Shown here in pieces: positions 1 to 6,376 of a stretch of DNA of 7,287 nt. Source of the DNA: Dehalococcoidales bacterium (GTDB taxonomy: Bacteria > Chloroflexota > Dehalococcoidia > Dehalococcoidales > RBG-16-60-22). The notes beneath the pieces were generated by a model. The model made no database searches and was not told the DNA's origin. It saw only the letters and a list, made by a program, of their open reading frames with translations. A program made the translations under genes and the position numbers. How positions within the stretch are numbered: position 1 is the first letter of the stretch; each line of letters opens with the position of its first letter. The stretch lies in the NCBI GenBank assembly GCA_026416775.1, contig JAOAEN010000021.1:1-7287 (forward strand), written 5' to 3'.

Positions 1-1
1 G

Positions 2-325
2 GCGGGGCTGATCTCGCTCGGTAGTGTGGATGCGGTGATCGGCTGGGACGTCTTTCAGCACTGGGACCCCGAGCGTATTGAAGTTGTCTACCTTAAGCCC
101 GAGGAGCTCCCCCGGATTGCCTATGTGCCGGCAGCGGTGGTGAAATTCACGCAGCAGAGGGCAGCCGCCGGGGAGTTTCTTGACTTTCTCGTCTCGGCGC
201 GGGGGCAGGCAATCTTCCAGAAATGGGGCTACATTGCGGATGAAAGCACGGCGAGGGCATTTGCCCCCCGTGCCGAAATCGGCGGTGAATATGAACTTCC
301 GGAAAGCTTTCGCTCGGGTCAATAG
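2..325 (+). CDS. modA: Molybdate/tungstate ABC transporter substrate-binding protein, C-terminal part (5' end outside window)
   Basis: This is the C-terminal ~107 residues of a periplasmic or lipid-anchored oxyanion-binding protein of the ModA type, which would deliver molybdate or tungstate to the permease encoded next. The frame is open from base 2, so the GTG at 26 is an internal valine, not a start. Visible family features are a segment reading AVIGWDVFQHWDP, the strand IAYVPAAVV, and the near-terminal block FLDFLVSARGQAIFQKWGY. That block is the usual 'FLdFLlSpeGQaIFekyGF' ending of ModA-like proteins. The family assignment also rests on the adjacent modB and modC. The stop (TAG, 323-325) lies 18 bp before the modB start, as expected for an operon. 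The signal peptide and most ligand-binding residues are off the left edge, so molybdate, tungstate and sulfate cannot be told apart here. Confidence 0.85.
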   Translation, partial: AGLISLGSVDAVIGWDVFQHWDPERIEVVYLKPEELPRIAYVPAAVVKFTQQRAAAGEFLDFLVSARGQAIFQKWGYIADESTARAFAPRAEIGGEYELPESFRSGQ

Positions 326-343
326 CTTGCACGGGATGGCATC

Positions 344-1153
344 ATGGCTGGTTTCCTGAAAGGGGCAAGGGGAGAAAGGATTTTTGCCATCGCCACGGCA
401 AGTGCCCTGGTGATTCTGGCGGTTTTCGTCATCGGCATTCTCATCTCTGCCTTCTCGTACACCGACTGGCATACCTTCTGGAGCGCGCTTACCTCCGAGG
501 AGATTCTTTTTGCCATCCGCCTGAGCCTCATCACCGCCACAATTGCCACCGTGATCTCGCTGCTCATCGCGGTGCCCGTGGCCTATGCGATTTCCCGCTT
601 CCGTTTCCCGGGCAAGGACATCGTGGACAGCCTGCTTGACCTGCCCATCGTCATCTCGCCGGTAGCGCTCGGCGCAATCCTGCTTGTTTTTTTCAACACC
701 CCGGTCGGAGCGGCGATCAACGACAACGTGGTAAGGTTTGTGTTTGCCCAGCCCGGTATCGTGCTTGCGCAGGTAACGGTGGTCTCGGCACTCGCGGTGC
801 GGCTGCTCAAGTCCACGTTTGACAGCATCGACCCGCGTTACGAGCAGGTCGCCCGGACGCTCGGCTGCAGCAAACCGGAGGCGTTTTTCCGCGTGGTTCT
901 ACCGATGGCGAGGGACGGGCTGATTGCCTCGGTTGTGCTCACCTGGGCGCGCGCCATCGGTGAGTTCGGGGCGACGGTTACCCTTGCCGGTGCCACCACG
1001 ATGAAGACGGAAACACTCCCCGTGGCCATCTTCCTCAGCCTTGCCTCGGCGGATGTGGCGAAAGCCGTGGCGGTGATCTTCATTCTGATCTTCATTGCCG
1101 TGTTTGCACTGCTCGTCATCAGGAAGCTCATCGGCAGAAGGTACCAGCTATGA
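344..1153 (+). CDS. modB: Molybdate/tungstate ABC transporter permease
   Basis: The 269-residue inner-membrane permease would form the homodimeric channel of the importer. Hydrophobic segments suggest about six membrane helices, roughly residues 12-36, 55-83, 95-117, 134-156, 190-205 and 238-262. The cytoplasmic coupling loop (EAA motif) is seen at residues 167-187, with Glu167, Ala170, Gly174 and Pro187 in the expected places; it docks onto the ATPase. The ModB/CysT-type signature RAIGEFGATVTLAG follows at 203-216, and LPVAIF at 225-230. Length is slightly above the common 220-230 residues because of a longer N-terminus. The ATG at 344 is preceded by only a weak purine-rich stretch (CGGGATGG), so translational coupling to modA is likely. 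The stop overlaps the next start as ATGA, which points to coupled expression with modC. Molybdate or tungstate is the likely cargo; a sulfate-family permease is the main alternative. Confidence 0.92.
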   Translation: MAGFLKGARGERIFAIATASALVILAVFVIGILISAFSYTDWHTFWSALTSEEILFAIRLSLITATIATVISLLIAVPVAYAISRFRFPGKDIVDSLLDLPIVISPVALGAILLVFFNTPVGAAINDNVVRFVFAQPGIVLAQVTVVSALAVRLLKSTFDSIDPRYEQVARTLGCSKPEAFFRVVLPMARDGLIASVVLTWARAIGEFGATVTLAGATTMKTETLPVAIFLSLASADVAKAVAVIFILIFIAVFALLVIRKLIGRRYQL

Positions 1154-2217
1154 TTGAGGTGAAAAACCTTTCCCTGCGGCTCGGGGAGTTCCATCTCCGT
1201 GATATAAGCTTTACCATCAACGACGGGGAATATTTCGTCATCCTCGGACCTTCCGGGGCGGGGAAGACCGTGCTCATGGAATGCCTTGCCGGACTCCATC
1301 ATGTGAAAAGGGGGGAAATATGGCTGGACGGTCAGAACATCACCCGCCTTGCCCCCGAGGAACGGAACATCGGCTATGTCCCGCAGGACTATGTGCTCTT
1401 CCCGTTCCTGGACGTGCTGGGGAACATCACGTTCGGTATCAGGCTCCGCCATGGCACGGCAGACACTATCTCCGCACGGGTACAGGAGCTCGGCAGGCTA
1501 CTGGGTATTGCCCATCTCCTCGGGCGCGATACACGCTCCCTGAGCGGCGGGGAAAAGCAGCGTGTGGCACTGGCAAGGGCACTGGCGACCTCGCCGCGGG
1601 TGCTCCTCCTTGATGAGCCTCTGAGTGCGGTCGACCAGCGCACAGCAAAGTCATTGCGGCTTGAGCTCAAGCGTATCCACCGCCAGCTTCACCTCACCAC
1701 GGTCCATATCACCCATGACCTTATGGAGGCGCTGCAGATGGCAGACAGGGTTGCCATCATCCAGAAGGGCGTTGTCCAGCAGGTGGCGCCCCCGGAGGAG
1801 ATGCTCTTTCACCCCGGAAGTGAAAGCGTGGCGGAGTTCATCGGGGCACCGAATATCCTGGACTGTGATACCTCCCGCCAGCTCGGGCAGGGGGTGGTGG
1901 AGGTTGATTGCCGCGGGCTCAAGCTCAGCGTGCCCCACGAGGGGACAGGCAGGGTCGCCAAGGTGGCTATCCTGCCGCGGCATATCTATATCTCGGAGAC
2001 ACGCCCGCCGGGCCTGAGCGTGAACGGCTTTCAGGCTGTGGTGACGGCGATAAACCCGGCGGGGACCACGGTGAGGATTTGGGAGGAGGTGAAGGAGAAA
2101 GCCCTCATGGTTGAGGTCCCTTCCTATATCTACGAAGAGATGAACCTCACCGTGGGACGGGAGGTCTTTGTCATCCTCAGGATGCGCCGCATACGCTGCT
2201 ACGAGGCAAGGACGTAG
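1150..2217 (+). CDS. modC: Molybdate/tungstate ABC transporter ATP-binding protein
   Basis: The 355-residue cytoplasmic ATPase powers import through ModB. All nucleotide-binding motifs are intact: Walker A GPSGAGKT (33-40), Q-loop Gln79 in YVPQD, ABC signature LSGGEKQR (131-138), Walker B VLLLDEP (151-157), D-loop SAVD (159-162) and switch histidine His189 in ITHD. After about residue 235 there is a C-terminal extension; residues ~292-353 look like one TOBE-type oxyanion-binding or regulatory domain ending in VFVILRMRRIRCYE. Length matches ModC, CysA and PotA relatives (about 350). The ATG overlaps the modB stop by 4 bp, and an AAGG ribosome-binding site lies about 8 bases upstream inside modB. 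It is the last gene of the operon. In some ModC homologues the C-terminal domain mediates feedback inhibition by bound oxyanion; whether that applies here is unknown. Confidence 0.93.
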   Translation: MIEVKNLSLRLGEFHLRDISFTINDGEYFVILGPSGAGKTVLMECLAGLHHVKRGEIWLDGQNITRLAPEERNIGYVPQDYVLFPFLDVLGNITFGIRLRHGTADTISARVQELGRLLGIAHLLGRDTRSLSGGEKQRVALARALATSPRVLLLDEPLSAVDQRTAKSLRLELKRIHRQLHLTTVHITHDLMEALQMADRVAIIQKGVVQQVAPPEEMLFHPGSESVAEFIGAPNILDCDTSRQLGQGVVEVDCRGLKLSVPHEGTGRVAKVAILPRHIYISETRPPGLSVNGFQAVVTAINPAGTTVRIWEEVKEKALMVEVPSYIYEEMNLTVGREVFVILRMRRIRCYEART

Positions 2218-2264
2218 AGCTCCCGGATAGATAGCTCCCGCCTGCGGCTAGAGAGGCAGGGTAT

Positions 2265-2332
2265 GGAGTCGGGTACCGAAAGCCAGAACACCAGACGGGC
2301 CCCGAGGTCTGCGGGAAATCGCATCCGTCTCC
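2265..2332 (+). other. Possible folded RNA element between modC and the TPP-enzyme gene
   Basis: Bases 2265-2274 (GGAGTCGGGT) can pair with 2323-2332 (ATCCGTCTCC), giving nine pairs around one T/T mismatch. Inside is a second stem, CAGAC (2292-2296) with GTCTG (2307-2311). It lies after the modC stop and upstream of the TATAAT at 2375, so it would sit in the modC 3' tail or in a leader made from an unseen upstream promoter. No U-tract follows, so it is not a standard terminator. I do not recognise a known riboswitch consensus. In GC-rich DNA stems of this size can arise by chance, so this is a candidate only. Confidence 0.25.
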
Positions 2333-2374
2333 CTCAAACATCCGGCGGTGATTACTTTCCCGAAGGTTTTGTAA

Positions 2375-2380
2375 TATAAT
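2375..2380 (+). promoter_or_regulatory. Predicted -10 box for the TPP-enzyme gene
   Basis: A perfect TATAAT lies 30 bp before the ATG at 2411, in an AT-rich patch that stands out from its surroundings. The best-spaced -35 position (2352-2357, TTACTT) matches TTGACA poorly, so the promoter may be weak or activator-dependent. A strong ribosome-binding site, GGGGAGGG at 2397-2404, follows with a 6-base spacer to the start codon. Confidence 0.5.
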
Positions 2381-2410
2381 TCTGGCAGGAAATCACGGGG
2401 AGGGAAGACA

Positions 2411-4027
2411 ATGCCCTACATGAGCGGTGCTGAAGCCATGGTAAAGCTGCTGGTGCAGGAAGGTGTGGATGTCATCTTCGGGATCCCCGGCGTGCAGACG
2501 GTGGATGCGGTTGATGCCATCTACCGCAACGGGCACATCCGCTGGATATCCCCCCGCCATGAGCAGACCGCCGCCTACATGGCGCTCGGCTATGCCATGA
2601 CCACCGGGAAGATCGGCGTCGCCATGGTGCTCCCCGGCCCCGGCGCCCTCAACATTACGGCCGCCATCGGCACCGCTTATGCCACCTCGGCGCCAGTGCT
2701 TGTCATTTCCGGGCAGGTGGAAAGCCTCAACATCGGCTTTCACCGCGGCGTGCTGCACGAGCTTGACGAACAGCTTGACATTTTCCGCCCCATCACCAAG
2801 TACGCCGCCCGGGCTGTCCGCGCCGAAGATATCCCTGACCTGGTCGCCCAGGCGCTTAAGCAGCTCAAGACGCAGCGTCCGCGCCCCGCCTTCGTTGAGG
2901 TGCCCTATGACCTGTGGGCGAAGGAGGCGGAGATGGCTTTCCCCGGCACCGAAAGGTATCCGCCGATACCGCCCGATGGCACCGAAATTGAAAGAGCAGT
3001 GGCGATCCTGACGCGGGCACGCCGCCCGCTCATCCTTGCCGGGCGCGGGGCGGTCAAGGCCGAAGTCGGCGGGGAGATCAGGGCACTTGCCGAAAGGCTG
3101 CATGCCCCCGTCATCATGACCCCCGAAGCCCAGGGGCTGGTCCCGGTAAACCACCCGTTTTACGGGGGGAACTTTTTCCTCTGGCGCAATCCCATTTTTG
3201 CCCGGGCGGATGCGGTACTTGTCATCGGCAGCCGCCTGCGTGCCTCAGGTAACAGCCGCCTTGAGCTCAGACCCACCGCCAGGGTCATTCAGGTGGACTG
3301 TGACAGCGGCGAGCTCGGTAGGAACCACCGCATTGACCTCGGCATCTCCGCCGATGCGAAGCTCACGCTGAAGGCGATCCTTGAATCGCTGGGAAGCAGG
3401 AGCGCCAGCCTCTGGAAGGAAGACCAGATTGCCCGCGTGCGCATTTCCCTGCGCCGCAAACTTGAAGACATTGCCCCGCTCCAGGTCAGGATCATCGATA
3501 GCATCCACGGGGCAATCGGCGATGAGGGCATCATCGTCCCGGACATCACGAATATCGGCTACTACTGCGACCTTGCCTACCCCGTGAACCGCCCCTGCTC
3601 CTACGTCGATTCCGCCTACTTCGGTACGCTCGGCTTTGCCTTCCCGACGGCACTGGGCGCCAAAGTCGCCCACCCCGGCAGACCGGTCGTCGCCGTCTGC
3701 GGTGACGGCGGCTTTGCTTATGCCTCAGCCGAGCTTGCCACCGCGGTGCAGGAGAAGATCAACACCATTGCCATCATCTTCCGCGACGATGCCTACGGCA
3801 CGGTCACCAACATCCAGCGCCGCCAGTTCGGGGCAAGGTTCATCGGTAACCGCCTGCACAACCCGGACTATGTCAGATTCGCCCGGGCTTTCGGGGCGGC
3901 GGGCATGCGGGCAAAAACTCCCCGGGAACTGGGTAAGGCACTTTCACAGGCACTTGCCGCGGACCAGCCGGTGCTCATCGATGTGCCCGTGCCGCCGCTT
4001 GAGGAGCCGTGGGCGGTGCTCGGATGA
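2411..4027 (+). CDS. Thiamine pyrophosphate-dependent enzyme, acetolactate synthase large subunit-like
   Basis: This 538-residue cytoplasmic enzyme has the three-domain layout of the acetolactate synthase / benzoylformate decarboxylase superfamily. The N-terminal PYR domain (about 1-170) carries the cofactor-activating glutamate Glu51 in RHEQTAAYMA, followed by LPGPGALN (74-81). The middle Rossmann-like domain is about 190-330. The C-terminal PP domain (about 360-530) holds the TPP/Mg motif, GDGG at 431-434 and Glu441 in AELATA. The motif ends in R458-D459-D460 where the family usually has NN or ND; Asp459 falls where the second Asn, a Mg ligand, normally sits. The family makes or breaks C-C bonds next to carbonyls (2-keto acid decarboxylation, acyloin formation). 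No ilvN-type regulatory subunit or valine-pathway gene is nearby, so biosynthetic acetolactate synthase is not indicated and the substrate is unknown. The ATG follows GGGGAGGG at a 6-base spacing. The gene ends one base from the convergent dehydrogenase stop codon. Confidence 0.88.
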   Translation: MPYMSGAEAMVKLLVQEGVDVIFGIPGVQTVDAVDAIYRNGHIRWISPRHEQTAAYMALGYAMTTGKIGVAMVLPGPGALNITAAIGTAYATSAPVLVISGQVESLNIGFHRGVLHELDEQLDIFRPITKYAARAVRAEDIPDLVAQALKQLKTQRPRPAFVEVPYDLWAKEAEMAFPGTERYPPIPPDGTEIERAVAILTRARRPLILAGRGAVKAEVGGEIRALAERLHAPVIMTPEAQGLVPVNHPFYGGNFFLWRNPIFARADAVLVIGSRLRASGNSRLELRPTARVIQVDCDSGELGRNHRIDLGISADAKLTLKAILESLGSRSASLWKEDQIARVRISLRRKLEDIAPLQVRIIDSIHGAIGDEGIIVPDITNIGYYCDLAYPVNRPCSYVDSAYFGTLGFAFPTALGAKVAHPGRPVVAVCGDGGFAYASAELATAVQEKINTIAIIFRDDAYGTVTNIQRRQFGARFIGNRLHNPDYVRFARAFGAAGMRAKTPRELGKALSQALAADQPVLIDVPVPPLEEPWAVLG

Positions 4028-4028
4028 G

Positions 4029-4766
4029 CTAGGTGGCGGAAAGCTGGACGAGCTGACCGATCATGTAACTGCACCTGTCCGAGGCAAGAAAGGCCACCAC
4101 CGGGGCAAGGTCGCGCGGCTCACAGAGCCTCCCTAAAAGCGAGGCTTTTTCCTCTTCCTCAAGCATCTCCTTGGGGGCACGCCAGACGAGCCCTGTGCGG
4201 GCAAGCCCGGGGCCGACGGCATTCACGATGATGCCGTATTGAGCAACCTCGCGTGCCAGCGCCTTTGTGAACTGGACAAGCCCGCCCTTCGCCGCCCCGT
4301 AGATGGAGATGGTGGGAAACCCCTGCCCGCCGGAGACGTTGATGATACGCCCGTAGCGGCGGGAGATCATGTGGGGCAGGACGGCACGCGTCACGCGCAG
4401 GTGCCCGATGAGGTTGGTCTGGATATCGAAATACCAGTCATCTTCCGTCATTTCAATGAAGGGGCGCAGGGCGCTCGAGGCGCCGGCATTGTTGACCAGG
4501 ATATCAATCCTGCCGAATTTCCCAACCGCCCCCGCCACCATGCGGTCGACTTCATCCTGCCTGGTGATATCCACCTTCACGGCAAGGGATTGCCTTCCCA
4601 GCGCCGCCACCTGCTGCGCCGTCTTTACCGCGCCGTCGTAGTCAAGGTCGGCACAGACCACGTCGCAGCCTTCCTCGGCAAGCGTAAGGCAGATCGCATG
4701 CCCGTAGCCGATCTGGCTGCCTGCCCCCGTCACCAGGGCAACCTTATCCCTCAGCTTCAGATCCAT
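4029..4766 (-). CDS. Short-chain dehydrogenase/reductase (SDR) family oxidoreductase
   Basis: A 245-residue classical SDR with a single Rossmann domain, expected to oxidise or reduce an alcohol/carbonyl pair using a nicotinamide cofactor. Motifs in order are the cofactor loop TGAGSQIG (13-20), an acidic end of the second strand at Asp40 (CADLD) that favours NAD(H) over NADP(H), Asp66, NNAG (92-95), Asn118, a serine at 145 (INVSGG) and the catalytic pair Tyr156/Lys160 in YGAAK. The substrate loop begins at PG (186-187). Two oddities: Gln18 replaces the usual glycine in TGxxxGIG, and the protein ends in GQLVQLSAT rather than the usual GG-containing tail. The ATG is supported by GGGAGGT five bases upstream. 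It lies 53 bp downstream of the MATE gene on the same strand, probably in one transcript. That 53-bp gap shows a TAAAAT box but no matching -35. The substrate cannot be inferred. Confidence 0.93.
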   Translation of the reverse strand: MDLKLRDKVALVTGAGSQIGYGHAICLTLAEEGCDVVCADLDYDGAVKTAQQVAALGRQSLAVKVDITRQDEVDRMVAGAVGKFGRIDILVNNAGASSALRPFIEMTEDDWYFDIQTNLIGHLRVTRAVLPHMISRRYGRIINVSGGQGFPTISIYGAAKGGLVQFTKALAREVAQYGIIVNAVGPGLARTGLVWRAPKEMLEEEEKASLLGRLCEPRDLAPVVAFLASDRCSYMIGQLVQLSAT

Positions 4767-4819
4767 ATCAGACCTCCCGCAAGAAAAATCTCCACGTCCC
4801 TATATTTTAGCGCATGCGT

Positions 4820-6205
4820 CTAGATCTTCTTACGCTTCCAGCGCCCGCTCTTGAAATAGATGATAAAGATGATCGCCGAAGAAACGGTATCCGCTACCAG
4901 CGCCCAGCGGATGCCGTAGACACCGAGATTGGCAACACGGGGCAGCAGCACGGCAAGCGGCACCCGGATGCCCCACATGGTGACAAGGTCAATGATGAAG
5001 GCGATGAGCGTATCCCCCACACTGTTCATCACGTTCATCATCACCATCATCAGCCCGTTGCACATGTAGCTCACCGTCTGGATCTTGAGGAACTTCCCCG
5101 CCAGGTCAATGAGGTCGGGCTCGGCATTGAAGAGGAGAACAATATACCCCGCCCAGATGAGCACGATGATGGAAAAGACAAACATGAGCGCGGTAAAAAG
5201 CCCCACGGCAGTCCATGCCGTTTTTTCGGCACGCCCGGGCTGCATCGCCCCGAGGTTCTGCGCGGCAAGCACCCCCGCCGCCGCGCCCAGCCCCATCGCC
5301 GGCATGAGGATGAGCATGTCCACGCGGGAGACGAGCATGTGCCCGGCGATTGCCAGCGTGCCGAAGGGTGCGATGAACCACATGAAGACGATATTGCCAA
5401 CGTTCATGTGGATCCCGCCCAGCGATGCCGGAATACCGATCTTCACCATCCGCCAGATGGTGCTTCCGTCAAAGCTGAAGTTCCTCAGGGAAAGCCTGAG
5501 ACGTGTCCTGCCCGTAAAAAGCACCCAGAGCCCGATCGCCCCACCGATACCCTGCGAGATTACCGAGGAAAGTGCCGCCCCCCTTACCCCCAGCTCCGGG
5601 AAAACCCACCAGCCGAAGATGAGGAAGGGACAGAGCAGGATGTGGAAAAGCCTCACGCCGATCGAGATCTTCATCGGGGTCCTGGCATCACCCGAGGCAT
5701 GCATGATGCTCTGCGCCAGCATCCCGAAGGACATGGTGAACATGCCGATGAGCTCAATACGCATGTAGGCGGCCCCGGCCGCGACGACCTCCGGCTCAAG
5801 GTTCCAGAGGCGCAGGATGGACTCGGCAAAAAAGAGCCCGATTGCCGCCATCACCAGCGAAAGCAGCACCCCGACGACAAAAGCCTGCTGGGAAACGTGG
5901 TTTGCCTGCTTCTCATCTCCCGCCCCGACGAAGCGGGCAACCATCGCCCTCAGCCCGGTGAAAAGCCCCATGATGAGGGAATTGATGAGCATGACGACGG
6001 TGCCGGAGACGGTTACCCCTGCCATGGAGACGCTGCCCAGCTTGCCGATCCAGATGGCATCAATGAAAGGCCCCAGCGTCATGATACTGGAGCTCACCGT
6101 CATCGGCCAGGCAAGCGACCAGAGATTGCCGACGATGCTGCCCTTTGTCCAGTCACGGTGCTGCGGTTCCTGCTGCCCGCCGGCACCATGCTCATCTTCT
6201 GCCAA
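4820..6205 (-). CDS. MATE family efflux transporter
   Basis: A 461-residue inner-membrane transporter of the multidrug and toxic compound extrusion type, which exports organic (often cationic) compounds in exchange for Na+ or H+. The usual two six-helix bundles can be traced. The first bundle opens at about residues 26-48 and carries FIDAIWIGKLG (47-57), SGDARTP (171-177) and LGVRGAALSS (205-214). After a hydrophilic linker (about 232-250), the second bundle starts near 252 and has GLGAAAGVLAAQNLGA (305-320), SVGDTL (395-400) and WGIRVPLA (411-418). Length is typical (440-470). A polar N-terminal tail of about 20 residues precedes the first helix, and the C-terminus is basic (RWKRKK). Residues 385-393 are methionine-dense. 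The start is TTG; the only later in-frame ATG is residue 35, inside the first helix. The direction of transport and the substrate are not determined by the sequence. Confidence 0.94.
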   Translation of the reverse strand: MAEDEHGAGGQQEPQHRDWTKGSIVGNLWSLAWPMTVSSSIMTLGPFIDAIWIGKLGSVSMAGVTVSGTVVMLINSLIMGLFTGLRAMVARFVGAGDEKQANHVSQQAFVVGVLLSLVMAAIGLFFAESILRLWNLEPEVVAAGAAYMRIELIGMFTMSFGMLAQSIMHASGDARTPMKISIGVRLFHILLCPFLIFGWWVFPELGVRGAALSSVISQGIGGAIGLWVLFTGRTRLRLSLRNFSFDGSTIWRMVKIGIPASLGGIHMNVGNIVFMWFIAPFGTLAIAGHMLVSRVDMLILMPAMGLGAAAGVLAAQNLGAMQPGRAEKTAWTAVGLFTALMFVFSIIVLIWAGYIVLLFNAEPDLIDLAGKFLKIQTVSYMCNGLMMVMMNVMNSVGDTLIAFIIDLVTMWGIRVPLAVLLPRVANLGVYGIRWALVADTVSSAIIFIIYFKSGRWKRKKI

Positions 6206-6211
6206 GTTGTG

Positions 6212-6219
6212 TCCTTTCC
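6212..6219 (-). promoter_or_regulatory. Ribosome-binding site that fixes the MATE TTG start
   Basis: On the minus strand GGAAAGGA lies six bases before the TTG at 6205-6203. Reading upstream in frame there is no ATG or GTG before an in-frame TGA, and the next ATG downstream is residue 35, within the first membrane helix. TTG is therefore the only plausible start. Confidence 0.75.
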
Positions 6220-6230
6220 GAAGACGAAGC

Positions 6231-6288
6231 TTACCGGGTATGTCCCCGGGAAAACCTCAGGAGATAGCCTGCCATCAATGCCGGGTAA
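6231..6288 (-). other. Inverted repeats in the MATE 5' leader
   Basis: The predicted MATE transcript would begin near 6288. Its first bases, TTACCCGG (6288-6281), can pair with CCGGTAA (6237-6231) with one bulged C. The CCCGG within that downstream copy (6238-6234) can instead pair locally with CCGGG (6249-6245) as a five-GC hairpin with a six-base loop. A small CAGG/CCTG hairpin sits between. The two arrangements exclude each other. No U-tract follows, and no known riboswitch class was recognised. Confidence 0.3.
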
Positions 6289-6294
6289 CACTAA

Positions 6295-6324
6295 ATTATA
6301 GACAAATGCACTTTCACAAGACAA
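6295..6324 (-). promoter_or_regulatory. Predicted sigma70-type promoter for the MATE-SDR transcript
   Basis: On the minus strand TTGTCT (6324-6319, four of six matches to TTGACA) precedes a perfect TATAAT (6300-6295) with an 18-base spacer. Transcription would start near 6288 and leave a leader of about 83 bases before the TTG start. The box interlocks with the opposite-strand hydrolase promoter. Confidence 0.6.
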
Positions 6325-6340
6325 GCAGGACAGTTATAAT
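6313..6340 (+). promoter_or_regulatory. Predicted sigma70-type promoter for the alpha/beta hydrolase gene
   Basis: TTCACA (6313-6318, five of six matches to TTGACA) and a perfect TATAAT (6335-6340) are 16 bases apart. The predicted start near 6347 gives a leader of about 30 bases before the ATG at 6377. A tandem ACAAG-ACAAG (6316-6325) overlaps the -35 end and could be part of an operator, though no partner regulator gene is in the window. Confidence 0.7.
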
Positions 6341-6376
6341 AGACGGAGTAAGACCTGCAAAGCGAGGTGGGATACG

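Noticed and set aside
26..28. GTG as the start of the first gene
   Set aside because: The frame is open to the left edge and the translated residues before it continue the ModA-like fold, so the gene begins outside the window.
838..1452. A 204-codon antisense frame spanning the modB-modC junction
   Set aside because: It crosses two well-supported, overlapping sense genes and has no motif or ribosome-binding support of its own.
2241..2260. Intrinsic terminator after modC
   Set aside because: The CCTGC/GCAGG stem is only five pairs with a ten-base loop and no following T-run.
2218..2410. TPP or molybdenum-cofactor riboswitch upstream of the TPP-enzyme gene
   Set aside because: The TPP riboswitch core (CUGAGA) is absent and no Moco motif is recognisable. 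The predicted promoter also lies downstream of the only folded part.
2393..3154. A 253-codon open frame antisense to the TPP enzyme
   Set aside because: It has the same cause: register with the sense codons in GC-rich DNA. Its product shows low-complexity Gly/Asp/His-rich composition and no recognisable domain.
4801..4824. Internal promoter or operator between MATE and SDR (TAAAAT box, CGCATGCG palindrome)
   Set aside because: No acceptable -35 is found at 16-18 bases from the TAAAAT box, and an 8-bp palindrome at a gene end is weak evidence alone.
4814..6301. A 495-codon open frame on the + strand antisense to the MATE gene
   Set aside because: It is in codon register with the MATE gene, so it stays open simply because that gene uses no TTA, CTA or TCA codons. 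Its product is an implausible His/Asp/Pro/Arg-rich string with no domain, and the MATE reading is unambiguous.
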